Shown here: positions 35,792-46,668 of the stretch, in pieces
Numbering within the stretch: the first letter of the stretch is position 1
Layout: the number at the start of each line of letters is the position of its first letter
Source: Trichaptum fuscoviolaceum
Taxonomy: Eukaryota; Basidiomycota; Agaricomycetes; Hymenochaetales; Trichaptaceae
Assembly: GCA_910574455.1 (NCBI GenBank)
Contig: CAJSYZ010000008.1
Span: 2,110,707-2,174,706 of the forward strand
Length of the DNA stretch: 64,000 nucleotides
Direction: 5' to 3'
Notes under the pieces: generated by a model
What the model saw: only the letters and a program-made list of their open reading frames with translations
Database searches by the model: none
What the model was told of the DNA's origin: nothing
Translations under genes and position numbers: made by a program

Positions 35792-35916
35792 ATCAAAAGT
35801 GTGAGACATTACTAGTATGACATTGAAACTTAGAGCTTGAGGAGACTGAAGACGAGGAAGCAAACTTCAATGCGCGATGATAAATAAAATTACTATGTAT
35901 CTACTGATGCAAATGC

Positions 35917-38900
35917 CTACAGCTCCATCTTGTCGTCCTTCTCGTACCCTGGATTTTTCTTCAAAATCACAAAGCCCTCTAGTACGTGTGCGTAGGAAAT
36001 ATATTCCTCGGTTGCTAGCTCAGCCCTGTCTGTCGTACCAAGACGAACAGGGGTTTGGTACGTTTGGAAGCCTGAGATCGTTCGCGGTTTTCCGGCTTGG
36101 CCTACAACGTCAACAGCTTGACCAACACGGACAGTGACAGGCTGTGGCTTTAGATCTTCGTCAAGAGCGATGAGGAAGCGAGGGTACATGGCGGTAACCA
36201 GGTAGTACAACATCCAGTGGTATTTATCTAGGATGACTTATTCCACAGAAAGTCAGAAAGTTAAAAGCGAGGCAGAACGAGAGATACTCACAGGCTTTCG
36301 CGTCGGTGAAGGCGATCAACACAGTTAGTAAGCCAGCCACTGCTGGTCGGCTCATGATGCCACGATCACAGAAGAAGGGATTGATGCCAATCGTGCCCTT
36401 GCCCATATGCACTAAGCCCTGTGCGATACGTACCATGAACAAGCAATCTGGCTCCTTGTAGTAGTAGCTGGCGAGTTGACGAAGCATCTGTGCAAGTCGA
36501 GCGTTGTTCGTGCCCGCTCCAACAAGACCCATTGCAAAGATTGCATTTATCGCAACGGCAAGGTCACTGTCGTGGCTGTACTTCGACAGTGTATCGAGGA
36601 TGCTGAGCTGCGGGTTAGAAGCACTGATGAGGCCGAGCGCAAGTGGGACTGCTTTCCGCACAGAGGGCTCTCCATAGTGCATCTACTCAAGAAGTCAGCA
36701 TCTGGTTTCAAGAATACAGGTCGAAAACTTACCAGGTGGTTGAATTGCCGTAATGACATCTCAGCACCAACATCCTCGCCCATCGCTACCAGGGCAATAC
36801 CAATCACGGCAAAGGTTTGATAGCCATCATCCTCCTTGCTGTCCTCTTTCTTCTCGATGTGGTCATTGCAATGATGTAGCATCTGCTGCACCTTCAACAC
36901 GTTGGTCGTGCCCGCATAAGAGCAAATATCCACTAGTATCTGCGCCTGTTTAGAAATGCTGTGTTCAATTGCTTTGAGAGTTTCAAGTGTGGCATCCGAT
37001 GCATCCTGACGGCCCAAATAGAGAAGCGCCAAACCAAGGATCATGAACCTTGTCCACTTCTCGTCAAGCTGGCTGGGTTCTCGCTCCATGAGAGTCTGCA
37101 AGATGGTCATAGTCACATCAGCATTGCAACTGCCAACAAAGATGAAGCCCAATGTTAACGATGCGAGTGAAGCGATTTCCATTGAGTTGGTGTCGTCCGC
37201 TACCAAAGGCAAGAGCAAGGCGGCAAGGTCTTCTCTCTGGGATCCAACGTATGCAAGGCCAAGGCCAACAATAGCGGAAGTCTTCAGCATCGCTGATTTA
37301 TTATCCACATGTTCTCCCAGCAGTGCTAATGCAGCATCGGCTTCCGTACGCACACCGCAGTTCAGCATACCAGTTGCGAGAAAGGCGCCGGCCTAATACA
37401 AAATTTAGCATTATTTCACTGGCTTGTGACAGAATAGAATTACCTTAATGTACTCCTCAGCAGAATACGTGTATCGATCAACCTGTGACAACCCAGTGTC
37501 GGTGTCCCACAGCAAGCTCAGGCCCAGTGATGCTGCTGCACTCATCATGCCATGATCTTTGTTTTTGTAAATCCAAGCGTCACCCTCTCCTGCGTCAACC
37601 ATGAGCTTATCGTTTCCAAAGCCTGCGTTCACGAACGCATTCACAAAGGAACCAGCCAAGTTCGCTCTAGCCGAGTCGATATTCGGTCCTGCGGACCCTA
37701 CAGTATGCTTATTAGTCGCGTTTTCATCGCTAAGATAATCGATACTCACGAGAGTTTTCAAGATGCGATTTGTATATGTCCTCAAGGCTCTTCGGGTCCG
37801 ACACACCCAACTCCTTGCCGAATTCCTTGAAGTTCTCCGATAAATGAGTGTTACTTAGGCACTCAACCAGATCCTCCTCGAGCTCTTCTTCGTCATCCTC
37901 CGACTGCAACCATTCCACCGGGACCTGTGCACGGGCGAGCAAGAACGCTAGCTGACGTTTCATTACACTGAATAGTATCCTGTCATTAGCGTACATTCTA
38001 GATCGGTTCTAAATCACTTACGGATTTCCTGCGTTTCTAAAGTCTTGTAGAATAAGGTCCTGATCGCCCATACGAAGAGCAGTTGCAAGTGCCTCTGGGA
38101 ATTTACCATGCGCCAGGTAGAGTTCATGCACAGTACGTAAGAAGGATACATCGTCCGGAGGAGGGAGGAAGGCAACGCAGCTGGAGTTATCTCAGTAATG
38201 GAAAATAAAGATGCGTATCTGACATACCTGATCATATACGCGCACACGCGGGCATAATTCTTGTCGTCACATAAGGAGATGAGGCGGTCAACAATCTCGA
38301 GCTCTTCAAGCAAATCCACAGCATCTGGTTCAGCGTTATGCAAGAGCAAGAACTTCGCACATTCGATGCCAAGCTTATGCAGCTCCTCGATTTCTTGCTT
38401 TTCTTCTTGACGGATGGTATATTCTGTCCCTAGCTCTGCTGCAAGGTGGCGAATGTACTCATGGCCCCAGGAACCGGGTTCGGTAGCATTCTTTGACATT
38501 GACGTAGAGAGCAGTCGGTAGCGCAGTGTTCCACGAGGTTCCGTATCTGAGTATGTCATCGCAAGGACAGATAATATGTCTGCGAACAAGCTCTGCACCA
38601 GATCTCAATATATACATATTGTCCCCTTACTTGAAAAAACCAGCTCACCTTGTCGTCTGATGTTGACCATGTTTCGTATAAAGCTTGTAAGTCACGGTAA
38701 TGTGGTCGTAGGAACTTCAAAGGCTTTGGTACGGATGTCATAGAGGATGTTGATGTTCGAATCAGAGTTCTTAGGGTTTCTAGCGCTGGTCGGTACAAAG
38801 TAGTGTCGGGCTCCTATGACAAAAGTCAATGGTTGTCGGATTAAGCAGGCGAAGAGTTAAATGAACCTTCAATCGCTCAACCAGCATCTCGAGCTCGTTG

Positions 38901-39126
38901 CGCAGCTGGAGATCTTCTTCAGACTGTACACTTTGGTAAGCTAATGTCAGTCGAAGCAAAGTTCGGATGACCATACCAATTCATCTCCTTCCTCCTCCTT
39001 GTCACCCTTTGCTTTTGACGCGTCCTCCTTCCCCTTGCCATTTGCGCTTTCCTTCTCCTCGTCTTTCTTCTTCTTCACTGGATCTTCGGAGGTCACGGGG
39101 GCAACGGGAAGTGAAGGTGCAGGCAT
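35917..39126 (-). CDS. RPN1: 26S proteasome regulatory subunit Rpn1
   Basis: Largest-class base subunit of the 19S regulatory particle; it docks ubiquitin receptors and the deubiquitinase Ubp6. The N-terminus is a Lys/Glu-rich low-complexity leader (M-P-A-P-S-L, then K-K-K-K-D-E-E-K), followed by helical sequence with L-K-F-L-R-P-H-Y and E-E-L-E-I-V-D-R-L. The middle contains [13 protein letters not shown]. The toroid of PC repeats follows, with successive segments such as [18 protein letters not shown] and G-I-A-L-V-A-M-G-E. The C-terminus reads [10 protein letters not shown] and ends with E-K-D-D-K-M-E-L. About ten exons are apparent. Head-to-head with the membrane protein at 39610, sharing under 500 bp. 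No PACE (Rpn4-type) element is obvious in that gap. Confidence 0.95.
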
Positions 39127-39609
39127 AATGGATATTCGTTGGAGTTAAAGAAAGGTAAAGAGTGAGGTGTCTGCACACGCAATTCGACTTTGAGAATCTG
39201 AGGACGCGTACGCACTCAGAGTTTCCTAATTTGGGGTGTGTAGGTAAGTCGTGTTGAAGTATCAAGCCCTGATCACGTGTCATTTGTACTGAACCACTGA
39301 CGTCTTTGAATGAGACGCGCCAGCCTGAGGTTGTCTTCTCTCCAACATCATGTACTCAACGTTTCCAGTCTAATCATCCATCTAACCAGCATTGTACATA
39401 TTAAACTGATAAAAGTATCGTACATTAATTCAGCAAACGCGAGTTCAACGAGTTTAAAACACGAGCATCTTTCAAGAAACACGCTCACGCCTCACCTGGA
39501 TTCTTGCAGTTGACAGGCTACAGGATTCGTGCTGTATGCACAGTAATATCGAGGCCATATATTAGTGACGTCCTGCTGAAGTATCTACTCTAGCGTACTC
39601 CTAGATTAC
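39127..39609. promoter_or_regulatory. Shared promoter of Rpn1 and the divergent membrane protein
   Basis: The 483-bp gap between divergent genes contains both promoters and the 5' leader of the plus-strand gene, whose leader intron begins at 39611. No TATA box or repeat was recognised. Confidence 0.4.
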
Positions 39610-41160
39610 AGTGAGTACGGAACTTTCACTCTCTTGGTTTGAATTTTGCTCTCTAACATATAACATACAAACAGTGTCCAAGCTATCCATCAACACGAAG
39701 GGCAGGAGGAGGGAGGCTGATTCAGACTGGGAAGACATTCCGGAAGTGAACTATGCATCCCCATCAGGACACGGGTCGATGCTATCCGGAAGGGCATCTC
39801 CAACGCCTAGCATAAGCAATTCTAGTTCGAGAAAGCGGAGAGGTGGGACGGCGACCAGAACAGTATACGTCGCTAGTCCAAGACGTGCAACGACGCAATT
39901 AAGACCTAAACCAGTTCAACGCAAGACGCAGCCTATCGTATCGGAAGACGAAATGCATGCTGCAATGACGCAGGGTGTACGATTATCTGCCGTATATGCC
40001 TATGATGTGTTCGGTACCTTCTTTCGTTACCTGAAGAAGCCCCTCTCACTTCTCCTTGTCATTTGGACAATTGCAATCATATTGAACTCCCTATCAGCAT
40101 CGATAAAATCGGTCTTCTCGCCTTTATGCTTTTTACCTGGATTATCTCGGTCTCCGTTATGCATGCAGCCGCAATATGGACCTCCCCCAGAAGATGGCCA
40201 GGAGCGCGTAATGGCCCTACATGCAGACTATCCGAGGATGGTTGAAATTCAGAGCAAAACGTTCGAGCAGCTTCTTGACGAATCTGTGGGAGGAAGTGGA
40301 TTGTCGCTTGAAATCAAGAAGGCAGAAATGGCGACTAGGGATCTCGTCACGTTGGTACGAATGAGCAAGCTGACGAGCAAGGACCTTCTCGCCGATGCGC
40401 TTGTGGACTTTGTCGACGACGCCAGAAATACGGCGAAGGGGCTGCAGAGGCTGAGCTCAAAAGTGAACGGAGCAGTTGATAAGTTCGTAATTTATCACCT
40501 TTAGATTGGACGGCCTACTAAAACTCTATTTACAGTATTATGGCCATAAATGATTATGCCTTGCGCACGATTGAAAGTGGTGAATCTGAGAAGCGATCTT
40601 TCACGGACATAGTTTGGCCTTTCTCAGCCTCCTCTAAGCCAACCTCCCAAGAAATCCTTGCGGGAACCTTTGCTCAAAGCCTTTCCGTACTCTCTGATTC
40701 CCTCGCCAAGCTAATTGTTATGGCGGAGGCATCACTACATGAACTCGATAAACTCGAAGCACGATTAGGGACAATACACAGTGTCATTGCGCGCGAAGAC
40801 TCGTCGATCACGGCGCAGAGATCCGAACTACTCGCGGAGCTCTGGACACGTCTTGGTGGGAATCGAGCTCAGATGCGCAGCTTCGGCAGCAATCTCCAGC
40901 TACTCCGGGAACTTGGCAACTACAGGACGCGCGCTCTCGCACACGTTGTCGCAGCATTACAGGCCCTGCAGTCTTTGAGTGCAGACATGGAGGAGCTCAG
41001 AGAGCGTGTGGCTGCGCCAGATCTCGCCGGCGGAGAGATTCCGATTGAAGTGCATGCTAGGAGCATAAGGAGCGGACTCGAAAGACTCAACGAAGGCAGA
41101 ATACGGGCGAAGCAACTGGAGGAAGAGGCCGTGGAAAGGATACTGGGTGTTGAGGCCTGA
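39610..41160 (+). CDS. Conserved basidiomycete membrane/coiled-coil protein with split start codon
   Basis: Exons 39610 (A only), 39675-40482 and 40536-41160 give 1434 nt (477 aa). Nothing upstream in frame offers an ATG near the conserved N-terminus, but splicing the intron 39611-39674 joins A to TG and yields M-S-K-L-S-I-N. The protein has an acidic segment with D-S-D-W-E-D-I-P (about residues 14-21), a Ser/Arg-rich linker and one hydrophobic helix (about 140-158, L-L-V-I-W-T-I-A-I-I-L). A long, mostly helical C-terminal half follows, with coiled-coil features and L-S-L-E-I-K-K-A-E-M-A-T-R-D-L. I recall similar uncharacterised proteins in other Agaricomycetes, but no function is known to me. 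The split start is an inference from splice sites and N-terminal conservation. Confidence 0.78.
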
Positions 41161-41631
41161 CCACATTTGATGTCGTGAATCTTTTGCTTGCTTCTTGACA
41201 CGGGTCGTTGTTCAATAACTTATTTTCTGGCAGAGTAATCGTATCGCGTGGGCCCTGAATGTACTGCATACGGACTTTCGATAACCAAATTCACTGGCCA
41301 AGTAGCCGGGTGCATTAAATATTGCTACAACTGATGTGGGAAAGGAAGATTTTGATTAAAAGAAGCGTGACCATCTGCTATACAGAGTACGTGGTGCCTT
41401 TGGCGGTATAATATTCACACATGTCTGCTTCTGCGCCGCGGAAACTCCTGATCACTCGGAGACCGAGATGCTCTCTCATCAATGAAAGAAGGCGGATCAA
41501 GATGGGCCGGCCCCAGCATTGCTCATCCAAACATAGGTTTCGGTTGATTGGAATAGATAAATACAACCTGCCAGAGGACAGAGCACTCCTTCTATGCTTA
41601 CTTTCATGTTGCAAGCCATTCACTCCGGAAC
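41161..41631. other. Promoter region of receptor 3
   Basis: About 0.47 kb. Both strands were read for CaaX-type pheromone ORFs without success. No other feature was recognised. Confidence 0.45.
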
Positions 41632-43028
41632 ATGGACCCGACGTACCCCCTCGTACCCATCGTTAACTTTCTGTCTTGCATCCTGGTCTTACTCCCACTT
41701 CTTGTCAGCGCATTTCGCAGGGGGCCTTGGAACATTGGGGTTACTGTCTTCTCTTTCTGGACTGCCACAGAGTGCATCATTACTGGTGTAAATGCGATTA
41801 TCTGGTCGAACAATGTTGCAGATACTGCTCCAATCTGGTGTGATATTGGTGAGTACATCCTTAAATGCCTATGTATCACACGCTAAGTGTATTTTCCAGT
41901 GACTCACATCGGATTCGCGACTGCTTTAGCAACACGAGTTTGCACCTTTGTCATAACGCGACGCGTATATTTTATCACCAGGTTTGAAGAGAGGGTTATC
42001 GTTTACGACGTAGGTGCTCTAGTCCGCTGGTGTATTACATGATGCTGAAGAACTCATATACGCAGTGGAGGAGCAAATGCCTTGACTTGAGCATGACATT
42101 GGGATTACCAATACTTACAATGCTATTGTGTAAGTGGATTGCTCATTTGCTGAGCTCAGACCGATGCTTACCATTCTATCTGCGCAGATTATATAGCTCA
42201 AGATCATCGCTATATCATCATTGAGGAGGAGGGTTGCAAGTGGAGCATAAAACCATCCGGCCTTTCAACGCTACTTTTCCAAACCCCTATTATTCTGTTC
42301 CCGGCTATCTCCACAGCTCTTTACTGCCGTGAGTATTGCATAACTTCTACATAGCGATCAACTAACCTCGACCCATTCTAGCGCAGATTTTCCGGAGTCT
42401 CTACATGCGACGAAACAGTATAAATGATATCGAATCAAGCAATCCCACTTTAACACGCTGCCTGTACTATCAAATGATAGTCCTCGGGTGTGCTGATGCT
42501 TTGTTGATACTCCCTCTCAGCATCTTCCTATTCATGATAGAACTCCATCCTCTTCCCAAAGTATTCTGGCCCGGATGGAGTATGGTCCATGTCAATCGGT
42601 CACTCGTTCCTGTTGTTCTAGCAGGTAAATGGAGTGCTAGCGTCTGGGCTATTATGACCGTCAAGTGGGACTTGTGGATCAGTGCTGTCACGTCGTTTGG
42701 CTTCTTCTCTCTATTTGGTTTGACCACACATGCTCGATCCGTGTATTGGAGAATGATATGCAGGGCGATGCGCCCGCTTGGGTTCATAGAAACAAAGGGA
42801 CAGGATTGTTCTGATTTTGTTCAGGCCGATGGATCAGAAGACTCCATTAGAAGCTCTGAGTACGTTATAAACAGCGAGCTTGTGTCCGAGGACCATATTA
42901 ACGGCATAACCATGTTTAGCTTTGACACTGTCCAGCACACATTGCGCACACATTCCATCGCAATTACTATTTGCATGGATAACAATATCGAAAACAGCAT
43001 AAATCAGGACCACGCATGCAAGTCCTAA
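41632..43028 (+). CDS. STE3: STE3-type pheromone receptor (receptor 3)
   Basis: Seven-transmembrane pheromone GPCR. Exons are 41632-41848 (217 nt), 41900-42009 (110), 42066-42129 (64), 42188-42328 (141) and 42382-43028. Exon lengths 1, 2 and 4 equal those of receptors 1 and 2, and exon 3 equals that of receptor 2. The N-terminus reads M-D-P-T-Y-P-L-V-P-I-V-N-F, W69-C70-D71-I72 closes exon 1, and E-E-E-G-C is present. A possible 60-nt intron (42861-42920, GTACGT...TTTAG) sits where the other two have their last intron. Because it is a multiple of three, both spliced (372 aa) and unspliced (392 aa) products are open. The cytoplasmic tail differs fully from those of receptors 1 and 2, so this is the more distant paralogue. 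It lies 31 kb from receptor 2, beyond unrelated housekeeping genes. Confidence 0.93.
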
Positions 43029-43960
43029 CACCAACCAAGTGAGTCATTTGCATTGTATCTCCTGTCTTCAAAAGATTGCTGAAAGTCATATGCCTAAGAT
43101 GCATAGAGAGTATTCAACAGGGATTCGGTCTATTCGAAGATAAGGGCTACGAGAAACCACTACAACTTAGGATTGAGGCATGTACAGTAAGCCAAACCGG
43201 ACACTAGCAATTTATGTACATTATTAAATTGAACATACGAAGTTGAATCTCCGCAGTCCGTACCCCGATGTAGGGATGGAACAAAAATTGTAGTTATTAA
43301 TCTACTAATACCCATAGAACTGGTCCTGTTAGGTGTCAGAGGTTTTTTATTGGTGACGTACATGTCATGAACTGTCTCCGTTTAGTGCCTGTTGTGGAAT
43401 TAGCGGGAGCCTGAGGATGTAAGAGAACAGGCTTGTGCAGGGTAAATCAGGGGTACAGTGATCGACACGCCTAATGCCGAGGTTTTTACTCGACTCGTTC
43501 GGTTTGCAGAGCTCGGCGTAAAAGACAAACCAAATTACCCAAATTACGGTTACCTGAGTCGATACAATCGATATAAGAGGTGAAGGTCATTTCCTACGCG
43601 CTTGTGTATCGAAAAGGCAGGAAAAAGAAGCAACGGCGCAAGGAAATTGGGGATGGGTACACAAGGCCTCCGATAACTTATGAACCTAGCTTGCGACAGA
43701 TATCCAGTCTCAAGCTATCGAGAAGATGATGAGATCGTAATATTCCTGCTGCAAATTAACATCGAGGAATTCATAATCGGCCGAAGGCAAGTGTCACATG
43801 CACAGAGCCACACATCCGCTGCCCAGAGGTGACCTACTGCCGCGGAAAAGATCGTCAGAAATCCGATATACGAGAATGCAACCTAGTCTTGCAGCAGTAA
43901 TTGCTGGTCATCGCGATGGTCCACCCAGGGGATATGTCGTTCGGAAAAGGTTCCTACGCT
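43029..43960. other. Intergenic region downstream of receptor 3
   Basis: About 0.9 kb. Several C-x-x-x strings were checked (for example at 43050 and 43182), but none is followed by a stop codon, so no pheromone precursor is supported. No other feature was recognised. Confidence 0.45.
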
Positions 43961-44938
43961 CTATAGTTGAGGAGCATACTCCAGCATATCTGCAAGCTTT
44001 CGATTTCGAAGAGGCTTGTTCCTAAACATCCATTTGTCCGAAGCATTTTCGAATTCAGCGTATAACTCGCGGACTAATTTTCTTGGTGTTGAAAACAGTA
44101 AAGGGCGTCGCTGTTTCCTGGTACAACCGAAACCCTTTCTTCGAGTAACGCTCATCCAAGTAAGATAAGGTTCAGATGTTTCAATGGCCGTTATCGCACC
44201 AAAATTATCACTAATAGCAGGGCTATATAATCTGGAAGATGTTTGTATAGCCGGATACTTGTAATGGATGTTAGAGCGAGCAATTTCAGATAACCCGTGG
44301 TGCATGCAAGAGGTCGGAACAGGTTGAGCCAGGTCCTCCCAGTCAAGTGCTAGTGCAAGAGGCGCGTGTTTTCGGTCGCTGACAGGATAAAGTACCCGCG
44401 AAAACGTAGCGTCGCCAATGTAATAGTTGGGGCTCGGGGAAAGAAATCATACGCCGTTTTGAGCGGCTCGGGAGGCGAAAGGTCCATATCATCGCCACCA
44501 GTACCTCCATTTCCTCACTTCCTGATCGAAAGAGGAGATATACCATTCGTTGGTATCCAATCGCTGCAAATGCTGTAGTTTCTCGCAAGACAGCCAGAAA
44601 GTTAGCCGGATTCAAGACTGCTCCCAACCGTGTCGTAATCATAGTGCCTTCACGTTTTTCAAATCGCCTGTCGAACGCATGGCTCGTGCAAAAAGTGCAT
44701 AGTTATGTTGTGATCCCTGTTCATTATTAACTGCGAAGAAGACTTCGCGAACCCGTGGACGCGGCCTCGCTATTATCCCGCCTTGCTTAAAGTACCGACG
44801 TATGCCGACCGTTCCATCGAGCACTACTGCACGTCTACTCAGCACTGGTTGTACATAGTATGCCCTCGCTTGATTGGTGCAACATAGGCTTATGAGGGTT
44901 ATCTCCGAGTCAGTAAATGTTTTGTCGAGCGTCTTCAT
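43961..44938 (-). pseudogene. Decayed or unrecognised ORF cluster
   Basis: Three consecutive minus-strand frames (44639-44938, 44343-44642 and 43961-44305) follow one another in different phases. The first two overlap by ATGA, so stop and next start share bases. Composition is protein-like (for example F-F-A-V-N-N-E-Q-G-S-Q-H-N-Y and F-L-A-V-L-R-E-T-T-A-F-A), and a third-frame segment (D-L-S-P-P-E-P-L-K-T-A-Y-D-F-F) bridges the second and third. No intron set I tried restores a single frame. The likeliest reading is a gene broken by indels. I do not recognise the family, and a captured foreign gene cannot be excluded. Confidence 0.3.
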
Positions 44939-45532
44939 TCAGTTGAGATGATTGACGAAGTCCACAACTGCATGTCCAAGCCAAGGTATTCAGCCATCAG
45001 GTCGATGAGTAGGTGGTTCATCGTAATAAGTTGGCTATGAATACCTCCAGAAATTAACCAGTGAGTGGTGGTGTCAGAAAAAGTGAAGGACTCGAGGCTA
45101 CTACATAAATGAGACGGCGGTTACTTCTCTCTCTACCCCCTGGCAGACAATCCCACGGTTTCAGATTAGGGCAAACAGTGTCACGTTACTTACTCTTGAC
45201 TCTGAGTCAGCTTGGACGGTGACGTCAGCAAGGTGTATTACTTATTGTCATGTGATCGGCAGCCGAAATAGCCGGTTTAGTGTAATACTGTACGCGCCTC
45301 AAACCATGAATCAAAATGGACACGAGAGCAAAAAGAATTGTTGAAAGAACTGGATGTGCAATGCGCTAATGCATCCTTACTCACGACTGTCGGCTTTGTC
45401 GTGCTGATCGAGATTTCAGAAGGACGTCTGCACACAAGGCTTTGCAAGCTGCGTGTACTTTCGGTGTCGGCGCAAAAGAACGCGGCGCGCCGAAGCCTGT
45501 ATCGAGATATTTCCGGTGCGGACGAGCACGCG
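44939..45532. other. Intergenic region upstream of glutathione peroxidase
   Basis: About 0.6 kb with no supported gene. The frame leading into the glutathione peroxidase is open from 45338. Confidence 0.4.
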
Positions 45533-45609
45533 ATGCAACTTTCATCAGCGACCAGATCGTTATCAGCTGCTGCAACCCGAAGCTCGAGATCCTACGCTTA
45601 CTGTCGTGG

Positions 45610-45617
45610 TATATATA
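45610..45617 (+). promoter_or_regulatory. TATA box of the short glutathione peroxidase transcript
   Basis: TATATATA lies 145 bp upstream of the ATG at 45755 and downstream of an in-frame ATG at 45533. A transcript starting from it would encode only the short form. Confidence 0.45.
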
Positions 45618-45754
45618 CTGCCCGAACCCGCCCTACAAAACTTCCCAGCGCTATCACTCCTACCCGCACCTCTACTCTCCTCTTCACTTCACTGCTTCCT
45701 GTCGCGTTTGTCTCCAATCAACAATACTCACACTTCTCTTCAAGCTCCCAATCG

Positions 45755-46449
45755 ATGTCTGAATCAAAGTCAACAGCAAAGTCGTTTTATGATCTTAAGG
45801 CGGAGCTCCCCAATGGGTCGATATTCAACTTTGAGGATTTGAAGGGCAAGGTCGTCCTTATTGTGAATGTTGCTTCAAAATGGTGCGCTGGTCGGAACAT
45901 TACTTCTTAAATGATGCTAACAAGCCCCTGATAGCGGCTTCACACCTCAGTACACAGGTCTCGAGAAGTTGTACAAGAAGCATAAGGACGAGGGGTTCGT
46001 TATCCTTGGTTTCCCTTGCAATCAGGTGAGCTAGCTCTGGAGCATATGCTCAGCGAAAAGGCAAATCATTGATGTAATGCCTTCGAATCTGTGACCTTAG
46101 TTCGGCGGTCAAGAACCTGGCACGGACGAAGAGATCGCGTCCTTCTGCCAGCTCAACCACGGTGTGACGTTCCCGTTGACGAAGAAGTCGGATGTGAATG
46201 GCGACAACACGAACGAAGTGTTCAAGTGGCTGAAGGAGCAGAAAGCCGGTATCCTGGGCCTGCAGCGTATTAAGGTGCGTTCTTTTGTCCTTATTCACTT
46301 CGCTTGCTAATATCTGACTTGCTATGCTTGCGCAGTGGAATTTCGAGAAGTTCCTCGTTGACAAGAACGGCGTGGTGCGACACCGCTGGGCGTCGACGAC
46401 CTCGCCCGACTCAATCGACGCGGAGGTCGAGAAACTACTCAAGGAGTGA
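45755..46449 (+). CDS. Glutathione peroxidase (thiol-type)
   Basis: Thioredoxin-fold peroxidase of the Gpx/Hyr1 family that reduces hydroperoxides, in fungi usually with thioredoxin. Exons 45755-45882, 45935-46025, 46101-46274 and 46336-46449 give 507 nt (168 aa). Removing the first intron, which starts inside the Cys codon, creates N-V-A-S-K-C43-G-F-T, the catalytic site. The peroxidase is a Cys rather than a Sec enzyme. G-F-P-C-N-Q-F-G-G-Q-E-P and W-N-F-E-K-F-L-V complete the tetrad region. An upstream in-frame ATG at 45533 would add 74 residues rich in Ser, Thr and Arg with no acidic residue, resembling a mitochondrial presequence. I chose 45755 as the main start because of the intervening TATA box. 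The gene is oriented away from the decayed cluster. Confidence 0.93.
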
Positions 46450-46636
46450 GTCTAGGACCTTCTTGCCCTTTCAGAGAGGGCTTTATATATGCATTATTTT
46501 TTCGCAAGGCCGGGGAAGACTCAGGCAATGTTGTAAATATGTGTTTGATGCGATGTACGAATGCTGCTCTGTACGAATGCCAATGTTCACTTGCTAATCT
46601 AACCGTATCGCCCCGGAAAGGATGACATCACAGCGT

Positions 46637-46658
46637 GGGTAACCGGGGCTGGTTACCC
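46637..46658. repeat. 8-bp inverted repeat beside the MITE
   Basis: GGGTAACC and GGTTACCC are separated by six bases and lie just outside the left TA of the MITE. A related sequence (GGGTTACCGGAAAAAGG) occurs inside the element at about 46949, so the flank may belong to an older, larger insertion. Confidence 0.6.
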
Positions 46659-46668
46659 GGAAAGGCTA

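Noticed and set aside
44343..44357. C-T-S-T-stop at the end of a minus ORF near receptor 3
   Set aside because: The ORF is one of the three decayed frames; the CaaX is not aliphatic and the length and composition are wrong for a pheromone.
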